Notes under the pieces: generated by a model | Told to the model about the DNA's origin: nothing | The model's database searches: none | Seen by the model: the letters and a program-made list of their open reading frames with translations, nothing else | In this document: positions 1 to 12,096 of the stretch, piece by piece | Position numbering within the stretch: position 1 is the stretch's first letter | How the letters are laid out: each line of letters begins with the position of its first letter | From: Helicoverpa zea | Lineage: Eukaryota > Arthropoda > Insecta > Lepidoptera > Noctuidae | DNA: 64,000 nt | Direction: 5' to 3' | Assembly (NCBI RefSeq): GCF_022581195.2 | Contig: NC_061473.1 | Span: forward strand, 10,602,001-10,666,000 | Translations under genes and position numbers: made by a program

Positions 1-687
1 GTTGTCTACTAATAGCTTTTACAGTGTCAAGGAATTCCTAGAGCATAAGATTAGATAACTTATTATTGTATTGTTATGCATGTAAAATTTGCACGCTTAT
101 GTATTGAGCAAAACATGTATGTTCAATTATATTTTAACTTACCATCTTGTATACCATGTTTTATGCAAATAAATGATATTCTATTCTATTCTAATGTTGG
201 TTTAAGTATATTTTAGGAAGATAGGGAACAGTATGATTTGGATGATATGGTACCTCGATAATTTATGGTGAGATATAAAATACAGAAATTCAAATCGAAA
301 TGCAAAATCTTGATTAATATTAACACAACGCTCTCCCATCCAAACATCGACCTTAACTTCTCTGCACTGTCACTAAGCCACGTGCGACCTATCAGACTAG
401 ACCCACATTATCCTCAGTATAATACAATGATTCATATACGGAACGACATAGATTTATATACAGAAACACGCCATAGTTTTTGCTTGGTCTGGTGCTTCCT
501 TAGAGCACTTAACTAATCCGAAGCGCCGTGAACACACTAACCTAAACGTGAATGAGAACCTCCTCCTTTTTGGAAGTCGGTTAAAAAGTTCTAAACTTGA
601 ATGCGATGTCAAAGAAACACGACAAACAATGATAGCTCACTCATGCATATGAAATCATGTCCGCGACAAAGGGACAAACATAAGTAA
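1..687. other. Gene-free stretch
   Basis: No convincing coding region. At about 165-193 an AATAAATGATATT sequence runs into a short (TATTC)n run, which looks like the tail of a degenerate non-LTR retroposon. Nothing else is recognisable. Confidence 0.4.
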
Positions 688-874
688 GCATAAACTTTTA
701 GTCGCCCGATAGTTTATTCAGGCTCATAAATCAGTATGGAGATGAATGGCAGTACGTACATTACAACGATTAGGTACTTTACCGGTATCTGATATCTAAA
801 AATTGGAATCCAGACTTTCTTAAATTTTTTCTTGCCAATCGACGCCCAACTGTCGGCCGACTTCTTAGTCTATA
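688..874 (+). mobile_element. MITE family 1, copy 1
   Basis: It resembles copies at 28087-28262, 39986-40190, 56952-57113 and 61660-61873. Shared marks are TTTAGTCG-CCGATAGTTT near one end, a central GGCTCATAAATCAGTATG box, and a CAACTGTCGGCCGAC end that is roughly inverted relative to the first. There is no coding capacity. The superfamily is not determined. The copy abuts the next element directly. Confidence 0.5.
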
Positions 875-1561
875 GGCATCGTTCAGACCAAACGTATTGT
901 CGGCCGCTGACTGTGAGCGCGCGTTACGCAGTTTATTGCTTTTCCATATATATTGAAATTGTCGTTCACACCGAACCGACTATACGCTATTACGTCGCCT
1001 GTTGTCGCTGACTCTCAGTGGCCGATTATTTTACTACGCGACTATGCACGGCGGACGCGGATTGGCTACGCGGACGCAGTTGCCGAATGGCGCCGCTCCG
1101 CCGCGCCCGCACCGCCGCGCGCATCGGCCGCAATACACTCGAGAAACAAACTTCAATGAGGACAGACGTGACACGTGACACCTCGCGATGTTCGACACCG
1201 AAAAGTTTATTGCAGAAGTACATTCTAGAGAATGTATTTGGAATGCGAATTCAGAAGAATTTAGTGATAGAAACTTACGAAGATGCGCTTGGGAAGACAT
1301 AGCATCTGTTATGTATGAAGATTGGGGGGTTCAAATACTGAGCTCTTTTATGTGTAGAATAGTCAGCCGCTCAGCGTACGCATCTAGTGTGAACCTACAC
1401 GAGCCTATTCTTTTGTTCACACATGTAGCGCATCGTACGCTATAGCTTATTGTCGGCTTGGTGAGTACGCGTACTGCAGATTGAGTCGACGTTCATACTG
1501 GGGCAGACAGTGAGTATACTCACAGTCAGCGGCGGACAATACGTTTGGTGTGAACATTCCC
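875..1561 (+). mobile_element. Harbinger-like deletion derivative
   Basis: Inverted ends of about 47 bp face each other (GTTCAGACCAAACGTATTGT at the left, its near-complement at 1540-1556), both running into CTGACTGTGAG. The trinucleotide ATA flanks both ends (872-874 and 1562-1564), which fits a 3-bp target duplication. The interior has a GC-rich block and a truncated MADF-domain frame (1188-1325). MADF/Myb-like proteins are the usual second protein of PIF/Harbinger elements, so this looks like an internally deleted member. ATA is not the canonical TWA target. Confidence 0.55.
1188..1325 (+). pseudogene. Truncated MADF-domain protein fragment
   Basis: Starts with Met-Phe-Asp-Thr-Glu-Lys-Phe-Ile and carries the N-terminal half of a MADF (Myb/SANT-like adaptor) domain: FIAEV, then IWN about 9 residues on, an aromatic before xxR (EEFSDR), and RxxAWEDIA. 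A MADF domain has about 85 residues; here similarity stops after about 46, near EDWG, and the following residues look unrelated, so the second half is deleted. In PIF/Harbinger transposons a MADF/Myb-like protein works with the transposase to bind the ends. The element that holds it has Harbinger-like features, so it is read as a dead transposon gene and not a host transcription factor. The ATG is the first in frame. Confidence 0.6.
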
Positions 1562-2421
1562 ATAGTGTGTAGGAGCGCCGTATGACTGGCGGTCTCGGGA
1601 GACTACGTTTTTATTCCAAATAGGCCTTAACAGCAAATTATCGTGTCCGGTTGGTTGAACGCTCTAAGTCGGTATCACAGGAATGTGGAGCGCGAGACGT
1701 GACATATTTTATTTATGGTTTCAGTAATTACTGGACGCCATTAATCATTGAACTGTAAGGAAACGTTTACCTTGATACACGGACACTTTTATTATAATTA
1801 ATTATTTTTAAACAATTAAGGATAACAAAAAAGCACATAAATAGTCTTATTTTCTTTAAAGGTTTCAAGTTTATTAATAAGTTAAAACTTCGATGAAATT
1901 AGCCATCTTGACGTTATATATTTTCCAGAATTTGACAAATAATTTCATTCCATATTTAGCAAGTCATAAAGCTTTAAAACGCGCAATTTGCGTAACAAAC
2001 TACCGCAATATTTCTCAGCTAAATTACTTCTACGTAACTTATTTACACGTGAAACATATCTCACACACACACACACACAAACACACAAACATACACTCAC
2101 TCACTCACACGCACTCACCCAGCCACGTACAATCGCGGTTACAAATTATAACGCTCACGTAAACTGATTAATTAGCTGTGGTTACAATTACTGTGTATTT
2201 CTAGTGCTTCAAATTATATTATATTATATGTAACATAATTATATTGTTCATTATAATACACTAATTAGGAAGACCACACGTGGTAAATTGGATTAATACG
2301 GGCTGACAGGATCGCGTAGCATGTTCGTAGCGGCGTAGTAGTTTCGTAGCAGCGTAGCAAGTTTTGTTACTACGACGTGTTTTTCCCGACTTTAAAAATG
2401 AAGCTTCGTGTATATTTTATT
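1562..2421. other. Gene-free stretch with CA microsatellite
   Basis: No gene visible. It contains an imperfect (CA)n run at about 2061-2115 and AT-rich sequence. Open frames across the CA run are low-complexity artefacts. Confidence 0.5.
2061..2115. repeat. (CA)n microsatellite, imperfect
   Basis: About nine uninterrupted CA units followed by ACAAACACACAAAC and (ACTC)n variants. Confidence 0.85.
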
Positions 2422-2606
2422 CTAGCTGTTTTCCAGCGGTTTCACCCACGTCTAGGGGAAACTTCTTCCCCTACCCGGACAAAATATAGCCTACGTTACT
2501 CGAGGATAGTATATAGCTTTCCAACAGTGAAGGAAATCTTCAAATGAAAGTCTTTTAAATCAGGTCTGTTTAGTAGTCTTGAAGCTTTTACAAACAAACA
2601 AAACAT
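2422..2606 (-). mobile_element. Helitron-like element, degenerate
   Basis: Reverse-oriented relative of the clean copy at 16302-16501. It begins with CTAGCTGTTTTCC-GCGGTTTCACCC, then ACAAAATATAGCCTACGTTACTCG and ATATAGCTTTCCAACAGTGAA, and ends in ACAAACAAACAAAAC. The sequence has diverged considerably. Confidence 0.55.
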
Positions 2607-3023
2607 TCTTCTTTGTCATGTAAGTATTGTGATAGAGATTCGAATTAATTAGCCAGTTAGTCAACAAACAAAATCCTTTAACATTACGAAATAATTTGTT
2701 CTCGATTCTGAAACCAAAAATGTATGAAACGGCCTAAAAATAAAATAAACAGATAAGAAATCATACAGGACCGAGCACCCTTTGCTCCGAAAGCGATTAG
2801 TGATGACAAATGACGCACACATTTAAAAGCCTCGCGTATTGGAGGGGGACTCTATGGGACTTTGTATGGGACATTACTGAGAACACGACCAAACTGTCAG
2901 CGCTTGACAAATATATTCTAGTATTCATATGTTTGTGGATATATTAAATTACTCGTGTGTCGTAAAGAGAATAAATATGTAAATGAGTCAATAGAGCCAA
3001 ATGTTCATCTGGTACTCAGGGTA
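2607..3023. other. Gene-free stretch
   Basis: AT-rich, no coding frame or repeat recognised. Confidence 0.4.
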
Positions 3024-3482
3024 CTGTAAAAATCCGAACTATGGTAAATCCTAAGATTTTCCAGTAAAACCTAAGATTTACCGACATGAGTTGGTAAATG
3101 TAAGAATTTATAATAAAGTTACGATTTTTTCGGACTTCTACCATTTGAATTCAATACAAGCTAGGTTTTACCTCGACATCTACATCCCCAATACTTAATA
3201 AAACTTCGAAATAAAAATCATTTAAATAGTTCGAATTTTGTGTAAGTTTTTGGCTAATGGTTACTCAAAACAAATGACCATAAATTGATTTATCATTGTT
3301 TTATTCCTAAAACCAATATTTACCAGTCCACATTGGTAAAACCTAGCATTTACTGAATTCGAATAGTAATAGTCCGAAAAAATCCTACCTTTGTAATAAA
3401 TACTTGCATATACCAACTCATGTCGGTAAATCTTGGGTTTTACTGGATAACTTAGGATTTACCATAGTTCGGGTTTTTACAG
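3024..3482. mobile_element. Mariner-like MITE with very long inverted repeats
   Basis: The ends CTGTAAAAATCCGAACTATG and its near-complement are flanked by TA on both sides (3022-3023, 3483-3484). The arms extend inward about 130-170 bp with mismatches, so most of the element can fold into a hairpin. TA flanks suggest Tc1/mariner-type mobilisation. No transposase is present. Confidence 0.65.
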
Positions 3483-3484
3483 TA

Positions 3485-6400
3485 ACATTTACACTTTTAT
3501 TGCAAAAAGATTTAGTTTCTTTGATTATAATTATACTACTGATATTAATAATGCTTTGTTTGTCTATGGTCTGGATGATGATGATGATGATGTCTATTGC
3601 TCTTTTACACAAAAAATACTAGATGGATTTTGATGAAACTTGACAGTCATATCGGAATAACTTATTAGGGCCCTTTTTATATGTGTGCTAGAAGAAGTTC
3701 GAAAGCGCGGGTGGAAACCAGTTTTATTTTTAAGATATTTTTATGCGCCTTAAATGCTAAATTAAGCGTAAAAAATATTTAGTTTTACAAGAATTGAAGA
3801 AGCACGAATTACCTAAGTAAATTACATTTCTAAGAATTTCTTTTGCTTATTTACCCATTACTCTGCTTATTCATTTTAGCAAACATTTATATTTCAAACA
3901 TTGTTCTTGGAAGTAGTGAGCAGTGTATTTTTTTTACTTCAAAGCATCCGTTTCTCAAGAAACGTCAGTTCTGCGTAAAACCCACATTGCAAACACAAAC
4001 AAATCCGGGATTCGGATTGCTTCCGAGAGAATAGATCCCTCAGGCTAATAGAACCCAGCGTAGGTATCTGCGTGGCTTTAGATATTGCAATTCGTTCCAA
4101 AAGGCTGTTTAGTAGGTTGTGCAAAATGAATACAAATTACATCTGAAGATTCTATTCAGTGGACTTAAATAATACACCGCACAGTAAGAAGTCACAAACA
4201 ACGTACAAAAGACTGCAATTTGTTACTAAGGTGGACTAATAAATTAATTATCATTTTACATGTATTAACATATCTATAGACTACTTAATCAGCTATGTAC
4301 AGAATAAAGTTTACAAAGAACCTTGACTCAAATTACCGAAAACGTTTTTTACTTTATCCACTGTTCACCTTTTCTCTGTTCACTGTTCATTCTTTCCATT
4401 TTCAAAGTAAAAGTCTCTTTTAAGAAAACCGAACATTTATGTTGTCGGTGAAAACGACCATGAAATAGTAACAATTTCCAGCCCTTTTATCTCTTCAAAA
4501 AACTGTGAGATTGCTCCTTTGTAGTACAATAAAATCAGTCGGGACTGCACAGCGCTCAGAGGTCTCAAAGGGCCTCTAATTGAGGAATTGCAGCTCTAAG
4601 TGCCTTCATACTTTCTAAATGGACCCTTTTACTTTTTGCCCCGGGAAACATTTTCCTCTTTCTGTAGTGTTGGGTAATCTAATTAGTGTTGACGGTTAAA
4701 AAGTGAGATACCTTTTACTTTTGAGCGACGAGGCGGATTATTTTTTGTGTTATTTTATTAATAAATCAAATTGAGGTAATTTAATGGCTCTTAGGACTAA
4801 TTAGAAAAAATGAAAAGTAATTTGCAGAAATTTCTATACCGTCGGGTATTATAGAGGACAAAAACTACGAATGCATTCATTTTCTATTTTAACTAACTTT
4901 ATAATTGTTCACCTGAAACTTGATAGCATTGTTTTTGTTTCTAGTTTAAAATTAGGTCACAAACACGAACCAATATAAACTTTATTAATTGAAATAGTTT
5001 CATTATGTTTTTCGCGCCCTCACCAATGACCATTTAATCAAAATTAATCAAAGCCACAAAAACAATTGGAGCTAACAACCAAATTAAATTGATAGATGAA
5101 TCAAAAACAAAAAGTAACTTAATACCAATTAATTTTCAAAAAAAAACTGCATCAATCAACATCTTAACACAAGTTATTCACTTAATTCTTCCACTATACC
5201 ATCACACTTGCTTATTACGGGCCCCGTAATCTTCTCGTGAGGGGTCTAAGGGCCTCTTAAGGTCGCCTCGTAAATTAAGTACCTCTCTGGAGTGGCGCGA
5301 ATTATTGTATGATCACACGTAGTGCCACTTTGGTACTTTAGACTGTTAGAGGGTACTTTTGTACGTGGCGCAGATTTGAGGGTAGATCACTATGACGACG
5401 GTAGTTGATGGGAGATTTGTCGATAAGTAAGTAGAAAATAGTAGAGGGCATATAGGGGGTATTCGGTGCCTCAGAGCCTTGTTTTTTCTGTCAGTAAGAA
5501 AGTACCAAGAAAATAGTAAAGTGTATGTAGGAGTTTCTGGGGAAAAATTCGAAGCCTTGGAGCCTCGGAGGGGATTTCTTGAAGAAAGTGCAGCTTGCAA
5601 TCTTAATGGCGCACGCGTGGTGAAGGAAAATCGTTCTCTACTATAAAAAGGGGTCTTAAAGTTCACGGAAGAGGGCTCTATATAGACTGAGGCTTAAAAC
5701 AAACTATATAGAATTACAGTTTCCCGAAGGAAATTAGGTGAAAATATACTCATATGTTAACTGCATAAGCAATCGACTCCCACACCAATCCTCTTCAACA
5801 TAATCATCTCACACATAATCTTAACCTGCAAACAAAACAACCACATAACACAAGAAAACTAACTTCACGTAAGCAACAGCAAACTAACAGATTATAATTT
5901 GCAATTAAAATATCTCCCTGTTTCCCACAGCACAAGTTGTTCTCAAGTTAACGTAACTAGAACTAAGTTTACCCAAGTAAGGAATAAGTCGGCCATTACC
6001 TGCCCATGAAGTTCATCAATATTGATATTAAGTACTTGCTTGTCAAACTGTCGTCGAGTTTGACGAGGGATCACGTCAAATTGATTGCATGTCTAGTTTA
6101 CAATATGGACTTGGCTATCAAAGTTGTTTAAGTAATTTAAGTTGCTTATCTTTAGTAAGTGTCTGGTATGTGGGCATCGGTGGTTTTCGGTATATTTGTA
6201 TTTTTTCTGACTGTGGCGTTGCCGTGAAATCTGAAAACTAAGAAATTAGTAACAAGTTCCTAAGCCAATTAAAGCATATACAGGAAAAATATACTGCTGG
6301 GAAATACGTAGATTATTTTTTGTTTTACCTAAGTAATAATTAAATATTGGCTGTCTTAAACTTCTAGTAAATTACTGTCTCGCTTAACCTATGTAACTAG

Positions 6401-6977
6401 AATAATCATCTTTGTCTTGTGTTAATTGAATTAGAAGATAGTACGTGACAACAATTGGAGCTTCAGTTTCTGGTCATATTAAAATGTTCCCACTGTTTGA
6501 AGTCAATAAACCAAGGTCTATCTTTGGAAACCTGTCTTAGGTAAATGGTAATTCAAAGTTTGGAGTATTAAGTAAATTCTTGCAAGGTAATATCTACGAA
6601 TAATTTATTTAATTATTTTTAAAAGGTAGCTATAATATTTATATATGAGAGGTAACATATGTATTATTTCTTTATTCGTTAATATTCAACTAGCTGCGTA
6701 AATCCCCGCGCACCTCGTGGCCACACGCGTGTAACGGCTTCTAACTGAAACCACTTTATGTTATTATGTCACGGAGAATTCAATCCGCTGTCGGCGAGGT
6801 CACATTGCGAGCAAGCGATTTATCAGGTGAATATTTGCATGACTGATTGAGGCAAGTTACTTACAAAATTAGTACAGCGTTAGCAGAGTTACCGTGATTG
6901 AATTAAGTAACAAAATTAGGATGAGAAATTATCCCATGTTTTTAGTGAATCATCAATCAAGAGTTATGATTATGAAG
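3485..6977. other. Gene-free stretch
   Basis: About 3.5 kb without a supportable gene. A short (ATG)n run lies near 3576-3593. Open frames here, such as 5346-5666 on the minus strand, lack ATG context, domain similarity or codon bias. Confidence 0.4.
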
Positions 6978-8010
6978 CAGTGTTGGGTAAATCAACTAAT
7001 TTTTTCAATCAATTGATCAATCATGATTGATCTAATCATGATTAATTTAGTCATGACTAATTTTATCGTAACTAACGAGATCAATCATTAGTCATGACTA
7101 AATTCGTCAATCGCAAATCATCAATCATTAGTTTTAATCATGAATGTATGACTAAGCTCGATGCACAGGCGTTGATACAGGGTGTAAGGATCAGCTGACC
7201 GAAGTCTCAGACTATCATCTTGAGTAAAGTACTGAAGGAATTAGGTTCGTAAATGAAAAAAAAAATTGACTCTGCATACAAAATATTAAAGTCGGCTGCT
7301 AATTTTGTATAGAAAGGGCATTTTTTTTTCTTTTCCGAGAAAAAATTCCTTCGGTACGTTACTTAGGATGATGGTCTGAGTCCATGGTTTTAGTTTGGTA
7401 AGCCATTCTTTACACCCCATATTATATAGCTTTCTTAAATATATTATTTGCACTTATAAAGTTTAATACAGTTACACCGAGATGACAAATAAATAAATAA
7501 AATAATACAAGTATAATTTTGTTATAGTTCGGCCATTCAGAGAATGCGTTCCTGACACGTCGCGATTGAACTGACGACGTAACTTTGCAATGGCGTTGCA
7601 GTTACGATAAAAATATTTTTGCTGGTTGTTTACCGTTTTAACAATTGAGGAGCATTAAAACAACATTATTATATCAATAATCAATGAATGTAGTTACGTC
7701 GTCAGTTCAATCGCGACGTGTCAGGAACGCATTCTCTGAATGGCCGAACTATAGTCTTATAATCGTCCTACAAAAACTTTTTGTGTGCAATTTAGTATTT
7801 TTTAAGATGTATAAAACTATTTTACTTTACCCGGTATTAAAAAATATCAATCATAAATAAATAATCATGATTATTTGATTAAGATTAAAACTAATCAATC
7901 GTTAGTCATCACCTCGTGATTAAACTAAATAATCATTAGTCTTCAATCATAACTAACACATTCAATCATTAGTCATCAATCATTAGTTAACTAAATTTTG
8001 CCCAACACTG
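6978..8010. mobile_element. hAT-like nonautonomous element (host of nested MITE)
   Basis: The ends CAGTGTTGGG and CCCAACACTG are perfect 10-bp inverted repeats, immediately flanked by the direct repeat ATGAAG (6972-6977 and 8011-8016). Subterminal regions on both sides are built of many ATCATTAGT / ACTAATGAT motifs. CAGTGTTGGG termini are typical of hAT elements, whose target duplication is usually 8 bp; here 6 bp match. A complete MITE sits inside (7527-7749). Confidence 0.7.
7527..7749 (+). mobile_element. GTTCGGCC-ended MITE, copy 1 (nested)
   Basis: 223 bp with terminal inverted repeats of about 58 bp beginning GTTCGGCCATTCAGAGAATG, flanked by TA. An apparently identical copy in opposite orientation is at 14823-15045. 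It is inserted in the hAT-like element, so it is younger than its host. Confidence 0.85.
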
Positions 8011-8016
8011 ATGAAG

Positions 8017-8484
8017 TACTAATCATAACTTGTGGACCTATTAATACTAAGCCTCAGCTTTTCCCGATCAATTCAGAGTTACTATACCCAAACCACTAAA
8101 CAAAGCTTCTATTACCCATAGCTCAACAAATACATATTTAACTTGGAAATCTTGTAAATAAAGAAAATGGTAGCAAATGAACCAACTTAATGAAATAAAG
8201 TCTCTGCACTTGAAATAAGGCTCGCGTTACACTCACCACCCGCGGTTCTAATGGCCGCGCTCGTCACCAGACTTAGTTAAAAGCATTTTATACTATTACG
8301 CGGCGTGCCGTATCGAATTCAATCCGAAGAGAGGCGAGACTCACAGCGGGAGAATAGAGATTTGCCTCGAAGAACACTAGCGAAGTCAGTTTCTTTCTTT
8401 TTTTTTTGTAAGGATCTATTATAATTTATCCAAAAATCTAACGAGTACCTACCGAGTGTTCTAACAGAAAGGCATTAAAAAAAA
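8017..8484. other. Gene-free stretch, possible minus-strand promoter and first exon
   Basis: Mostly nothing. On the minus strand a TATAAAA (near 8292) is followed 50-60 nt later by a GC-rich segment and a GTGAGT donor-like site (8231-8236). This could be a short first exon, but there is no initiator match and no coding support. Confidence 0.15.
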
Positions 8485-8665
8485 ATGGACCAACTGAACC
8501 TATTAAAAACATATGTTAAGAAAATTAAAATCACAAAGCATTTATTCAAGGAAGGCCGAAAAACGTCTATAGACACAAGGCAGCCCTCAAACATCCCCCC
8601 TCACTCGTCCTGTCTGTTATTGCTGGGAAGAAGAACTGGCGCAACAAACTCCCCAGCAACACATA
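8485..8665. mobile_element. Retroposon 3'-end fragment, family 2
   Basis: Shares CATTTATTCAA...GGAAG, CAGCCC(T/C)CAAA and GGGAAGAAGAA...ACAAACTCCCCAGCAACACA with segments at 30251-30430, 25258-25430 and 48811-48900. The AATCAAAATCAAAA-type end in the 30.2-kb copy suggests the 3' tail of a non-LTR retrotransposon. A 96-codon open frame over it is incidental. Confidence 0.5.
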
Positions 8666-10080
8666 TAGGCAATCGGAAGATAGCAGCTACTTTACTATTG
8701 AATAACATACTTATGCTATATGCTGTATGTATATTGCATCCCAATACAGGAAGTAGTTCCCCCAGAAACAGCTAGTTTTACATAAAGGCATACAAGTAAA
8801 CAGCCTCATAAGAAATGCAAGACTGTGACCTTTTGTATGCCACAAGTGGTTCTCAGCAGTTCTCAGAGCGAAGATGAGCTGTTAATACATAATACTAAGT
8901 GCTATACACGTGTTGACGCTCTCTAAGATGGTCTGACATTTGGAGTGGCAAGGTGGCTCGTGGCAAGGTGGCTCGTGGCTCGTGAAATACATAGTTAGTT
9001 TCAAGAAGTGTGGGTTTGTTCTGTAGTTTGCACGTGGCTTGGTCATGTTAGTTATTAGTATGAGAATTATATGTATGTATTTCACATGAACTTTAAGTAT
9101 GGAAAGGTTGAATGGATGGATGTAACATTTTTATTCAGTTACGTCTATAGATATCGAAGAGATTTTAAGAGAAAGTTTAAGACTTGACTTGACTTTTTTG
9201 ACTTGTATAACCAAAACACTATTGAAATCGAATGGCTGACTTCAGAGCGATTGAGTTATTTGACAATAGCGGTAGTGTTTCGTCCGTACATTTTGACTAT
9301 AGTGAAGTCACCTGTGGTTTACTTCGGAGAGGCATAGTAATAATAGTTAAAATTCCACTATATTAAGATTATTTATTCAGATTTTAAAGTCCATAAAACG
9401 AAATCTAGAACCGTCACTAAAAACATCCTTTTAAGCATAATTCTTCTTTTGACTTTCAATAAAAATATTTAGCCTTTAAATCATTTGTCCATTTCTACAG
9501 TAATGAATAAAGTACCTTTCCAATCTAAAATCATATTCTGGCTTTACGTTTCTTTTCGAAATAATTTGACAAGTTGACGAATTACCTACTGTGCCTATTC
9601 CATTCGAATCGTTTTACGTTAAATTCTTTATGCCACAAATATTGTCTATTAATATACAAATGGTTTAGAAATACACGACCTTAGAATATATATTTGCTAG
9701 TTAGCTATATATGTAGAATTTACCCAATTATAACTAGAACTATATTTAGCTCAGTTTGTCGTTGAAAATGAAGCTAGCAACAATATCTCGAGCTGTCGAG
9801 CGACAAAACGTTTACAATGTCTTCCCGCCCAGTGAGCAAAGATCAAAAGCTTCTAATACATGAATTACTTCCATTAATATTGAAATGAGCTCACAAACTG
9901 TGACGTCACAGCTGTGAGCTGTTGAGCTCGACTAAATGAACAATCATGAGTTTGTATTGAACGAAACGGTTAGGTAGCTTCGGAGCGCCTGATCAATTTC
10001 TCATGGCATTGTTGACAGCTGAATCAATGTTAATCTTCCTCCACTAATATAATAAATGGGAAACTGTTTTTGGCTTGTAA
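8666..10080. other. Gene-free stretch
   Basis: No gene. There is a tandem 16-bp repeat (GTGGCAAGGTGGCTC-type) near 8945-8980 and nothing else recognisable. Confidence 0.4.
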
Positions 10081-10335
10081 TCTAAAGACTACAAAACTTT
10101 CAAATCGCTTTGTCACTCTTGGGAAGCTACAATATTTCCGAGTGACATAGGCTATATTTTGGCCCCCATACGTTACGTACGAGGGACGCTGAGGAAACAT
10201 CTAAGTAGTTGTTTGCAATTTTCGTAGATTTTTATAAGTTACTGGTTTTCTCCGCCCTAGGGAACTACTTCCCGAATATGGACAGTAAATCTATACTAAT
10301 ATTATAAAGAGGAAAACTTTGTTTGTTTGGTCAGG
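10081..10335 (+). mobile_element. Helitron-like fragments, two pieces
   Basis: 10081-10200 resembles the body of the 16302 element (AGTGACATAGGCTATATTTT). A second 5' end, ATCTATACTAATATTATAAA, starts near 10290 and breaks off at about 10335. These are degenerate or abutting copies. Confidence 0.45.
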
Positions 10336-10478
10336 CTTCTGTCACTCGACGTACTTGCGCGCGATAAATGCCTACCGCTCGCTGGGTTACCGGTAGCCCC
10401 ACGCGGCTCAGGGCTTTCAACAGTCACACGCGCCGCGCGCGCTCCAATATTATTATTTTTATTTCGTGGCATGTAAAG

Positions 10479-11060
10479 CCTGGTTCCCACGGTGCGTAAT
10501 TCTGCGGATCCTCACGCACCACAGCCGACGCTGACGGACGGCAACGCACACGGACAGGGCTCTTCCAACGGTGCGTGTCGGTCTGTGTCGGTCTGTGCAG
10601 ATCTTTTGATAACTTCATTTCAAAATGCAAAGTGAAAGAGAACGTATCGTCGCTGCAGCAGCGGCTGTGACATTAATTAACAATAACTAAATTATGCGAT
10701 CTACGAGTAGTAAAAGTAAAAAGAAACCACGGCGCTGGTGGATATCAGCATACAACAAAAGTCGTTTAACGACTTAATATGACTATATACACTTACATTA
10801 ACATTTGAATTAGATATATTATATCTAATTTTATTTATTTTGTGTTTTGTCATACATAGCAGTGGGATCACAGTAGAAAATTAACGAATGACATAAAATC
10901 CCTGTCCGCACCTTTGAAGTTACCGCCTCGCGACGGATACCGGCGCACCGCTGCAGACGTTGCAGACGACCACGCACGAGGCCATTCCCACGGTGCGTCG
11001 TCCGTGCTGGTCGGCGTCCGTCGGCGTGCGTCCGCGATAACACGCACCGTGGGAAGCCGG
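10479..11060 (+). mobile_element. PIF/Harbinger-like deletion derivative
   Basis: Inverted ends CC(T/G)G(G/C)TTCCCACGGTGCGT are followed by subterminal GACGGACG / GTCGGTCTGTG motifs on both sides. The element encloses the N-terminal remnant of a transposase (10625-10777). No clean target duplication is visible. Confidence 0.55.
10625..10777 (+). pseudogene. Transposase N-terminal remnant, Harbinger-type
   Basis: A short frame starts MQSERERIV followed by an Ala run. It is interrupted by a TAA at 10688-10690 and continues in the same frame through a basic stretch to KPRRWWISAYNKSR, then stops. Harbinger-type transposases often begin with a basic segment ending in R-x-W-W-[IV], just before the catalytic DDE domain; that domain is absent here. 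The frame lies inside matching inverted repeats, so it is read as a dead transposase stump. The family call rests on the RRWW motif and the element ends only. Confidence 0.4.
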
Positions 11061-11935
11061 TATTATGCTGTTGGTTTTTATTAGGTTTTTTAAGCTACCT
11101 CACAAACTGATGGATTATTTTGAGTTGTGTTGGTTTATATGCGACTATTGTAAGATTTAGAAACATTTTATATGTATGAACTTATCTAGTATGTAATTCT
11201 ATTTTTTTTTAATAAATTAATACTTATCTACTTTATGATTTTAACAACAGAGATCATTAGGTACTTATTTTACTTTAGATACCTACCTACTTAGTTATAT
11301 GAACTGTATTGTGAGTTTTGTAGCTCAAAACACATCTCGAGTGTAAGTAGGTATAGTTCTGGTCCAACTTAATGACGACTCGGAACATTACGCGTGTCGC
11401 TACGCAGAAACCAATTTTAGGTATGTATCAACACTCGACGGAGTTGTACCATATGGGGTATGGCACTTGTGCTCGAAAAATAGTTGGAAACCGCCTTTGA
11501 TTTTGACGAAAGCTTTACTTAAGTACTTACCTATGCTTACGTATTAGGTAATATTTAGTAGTATGTACCCATACTCCATTTTAGTAGGCAATACAATAGT
11601 TAACTAAAGAAAAATATTCTTGATATTACTTTTTATTTAAAAACTCAGTTTTAAAAAAGGCTATCTTAAAATAAGCGTAACTTTGTTTTCCTACTTAAAT
11701 ATTAATAAATTGTAAGAAGCAACCCTAAGCACAGCCACGGCACGGTTGCGGTCACTGAACTGTGCGCTATCGCATTGAAATAACAATCAAGCGCTCGAGC
11801 TTTTAAGGTTCATTTTATAACGCAGCTAGGAATTTGTAGGTAGTTGGGGAACTTGTAGGTGCTTATAACAGTAGGTATGGACTTTTTTGTATGGAGTGAT
11901 TTATCTGTTACGTAGTAACTATTATATAATCTGTG
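11061..11935. other. Gene-free stretch
   Basis: AT-rich, with many TAGGTA-type short motifs. No coding or repeat structure supported. Confidence 0.4.
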
Positions 11936-12096
11936 GTTTGGTTGTAATGGATAAACTCAAAAACTACTGGACCGATTTTAAATATTCTTTCACCATTAGA
12001 AAGCTATATTATCTGCGAGTAACATAGGCTATATTTTATCCCGGTGCGGGCAGTACCTCCCACGGGACGCGGGTGAAACCGCGGGAAAACGGCTAG
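11936..12096 (+). mobile_element. Helitron-like element, 5'-truncated
   Basis: Nearly identical to the 3' 160 bp of the 16302 copy, from GTTTGGTTGTAATGG to GCGGGTGAAACCGCGGGAAA and a terminal CTAG (12093-12096) followed by T. The 5' TCTATACTAATATT end is missing. Confidence 0.7.

Noticed and set aside
5346..5666. A 106-codon minus-strand frame
   Set aside because: No recognisable motif, no promoter or splice context, composition like surrounding noncoding DNA.
8485..8775. A 96-codon plus-strand frame
   Set aside because: It runs through a dispersed retroposon fragment found four times in the window.
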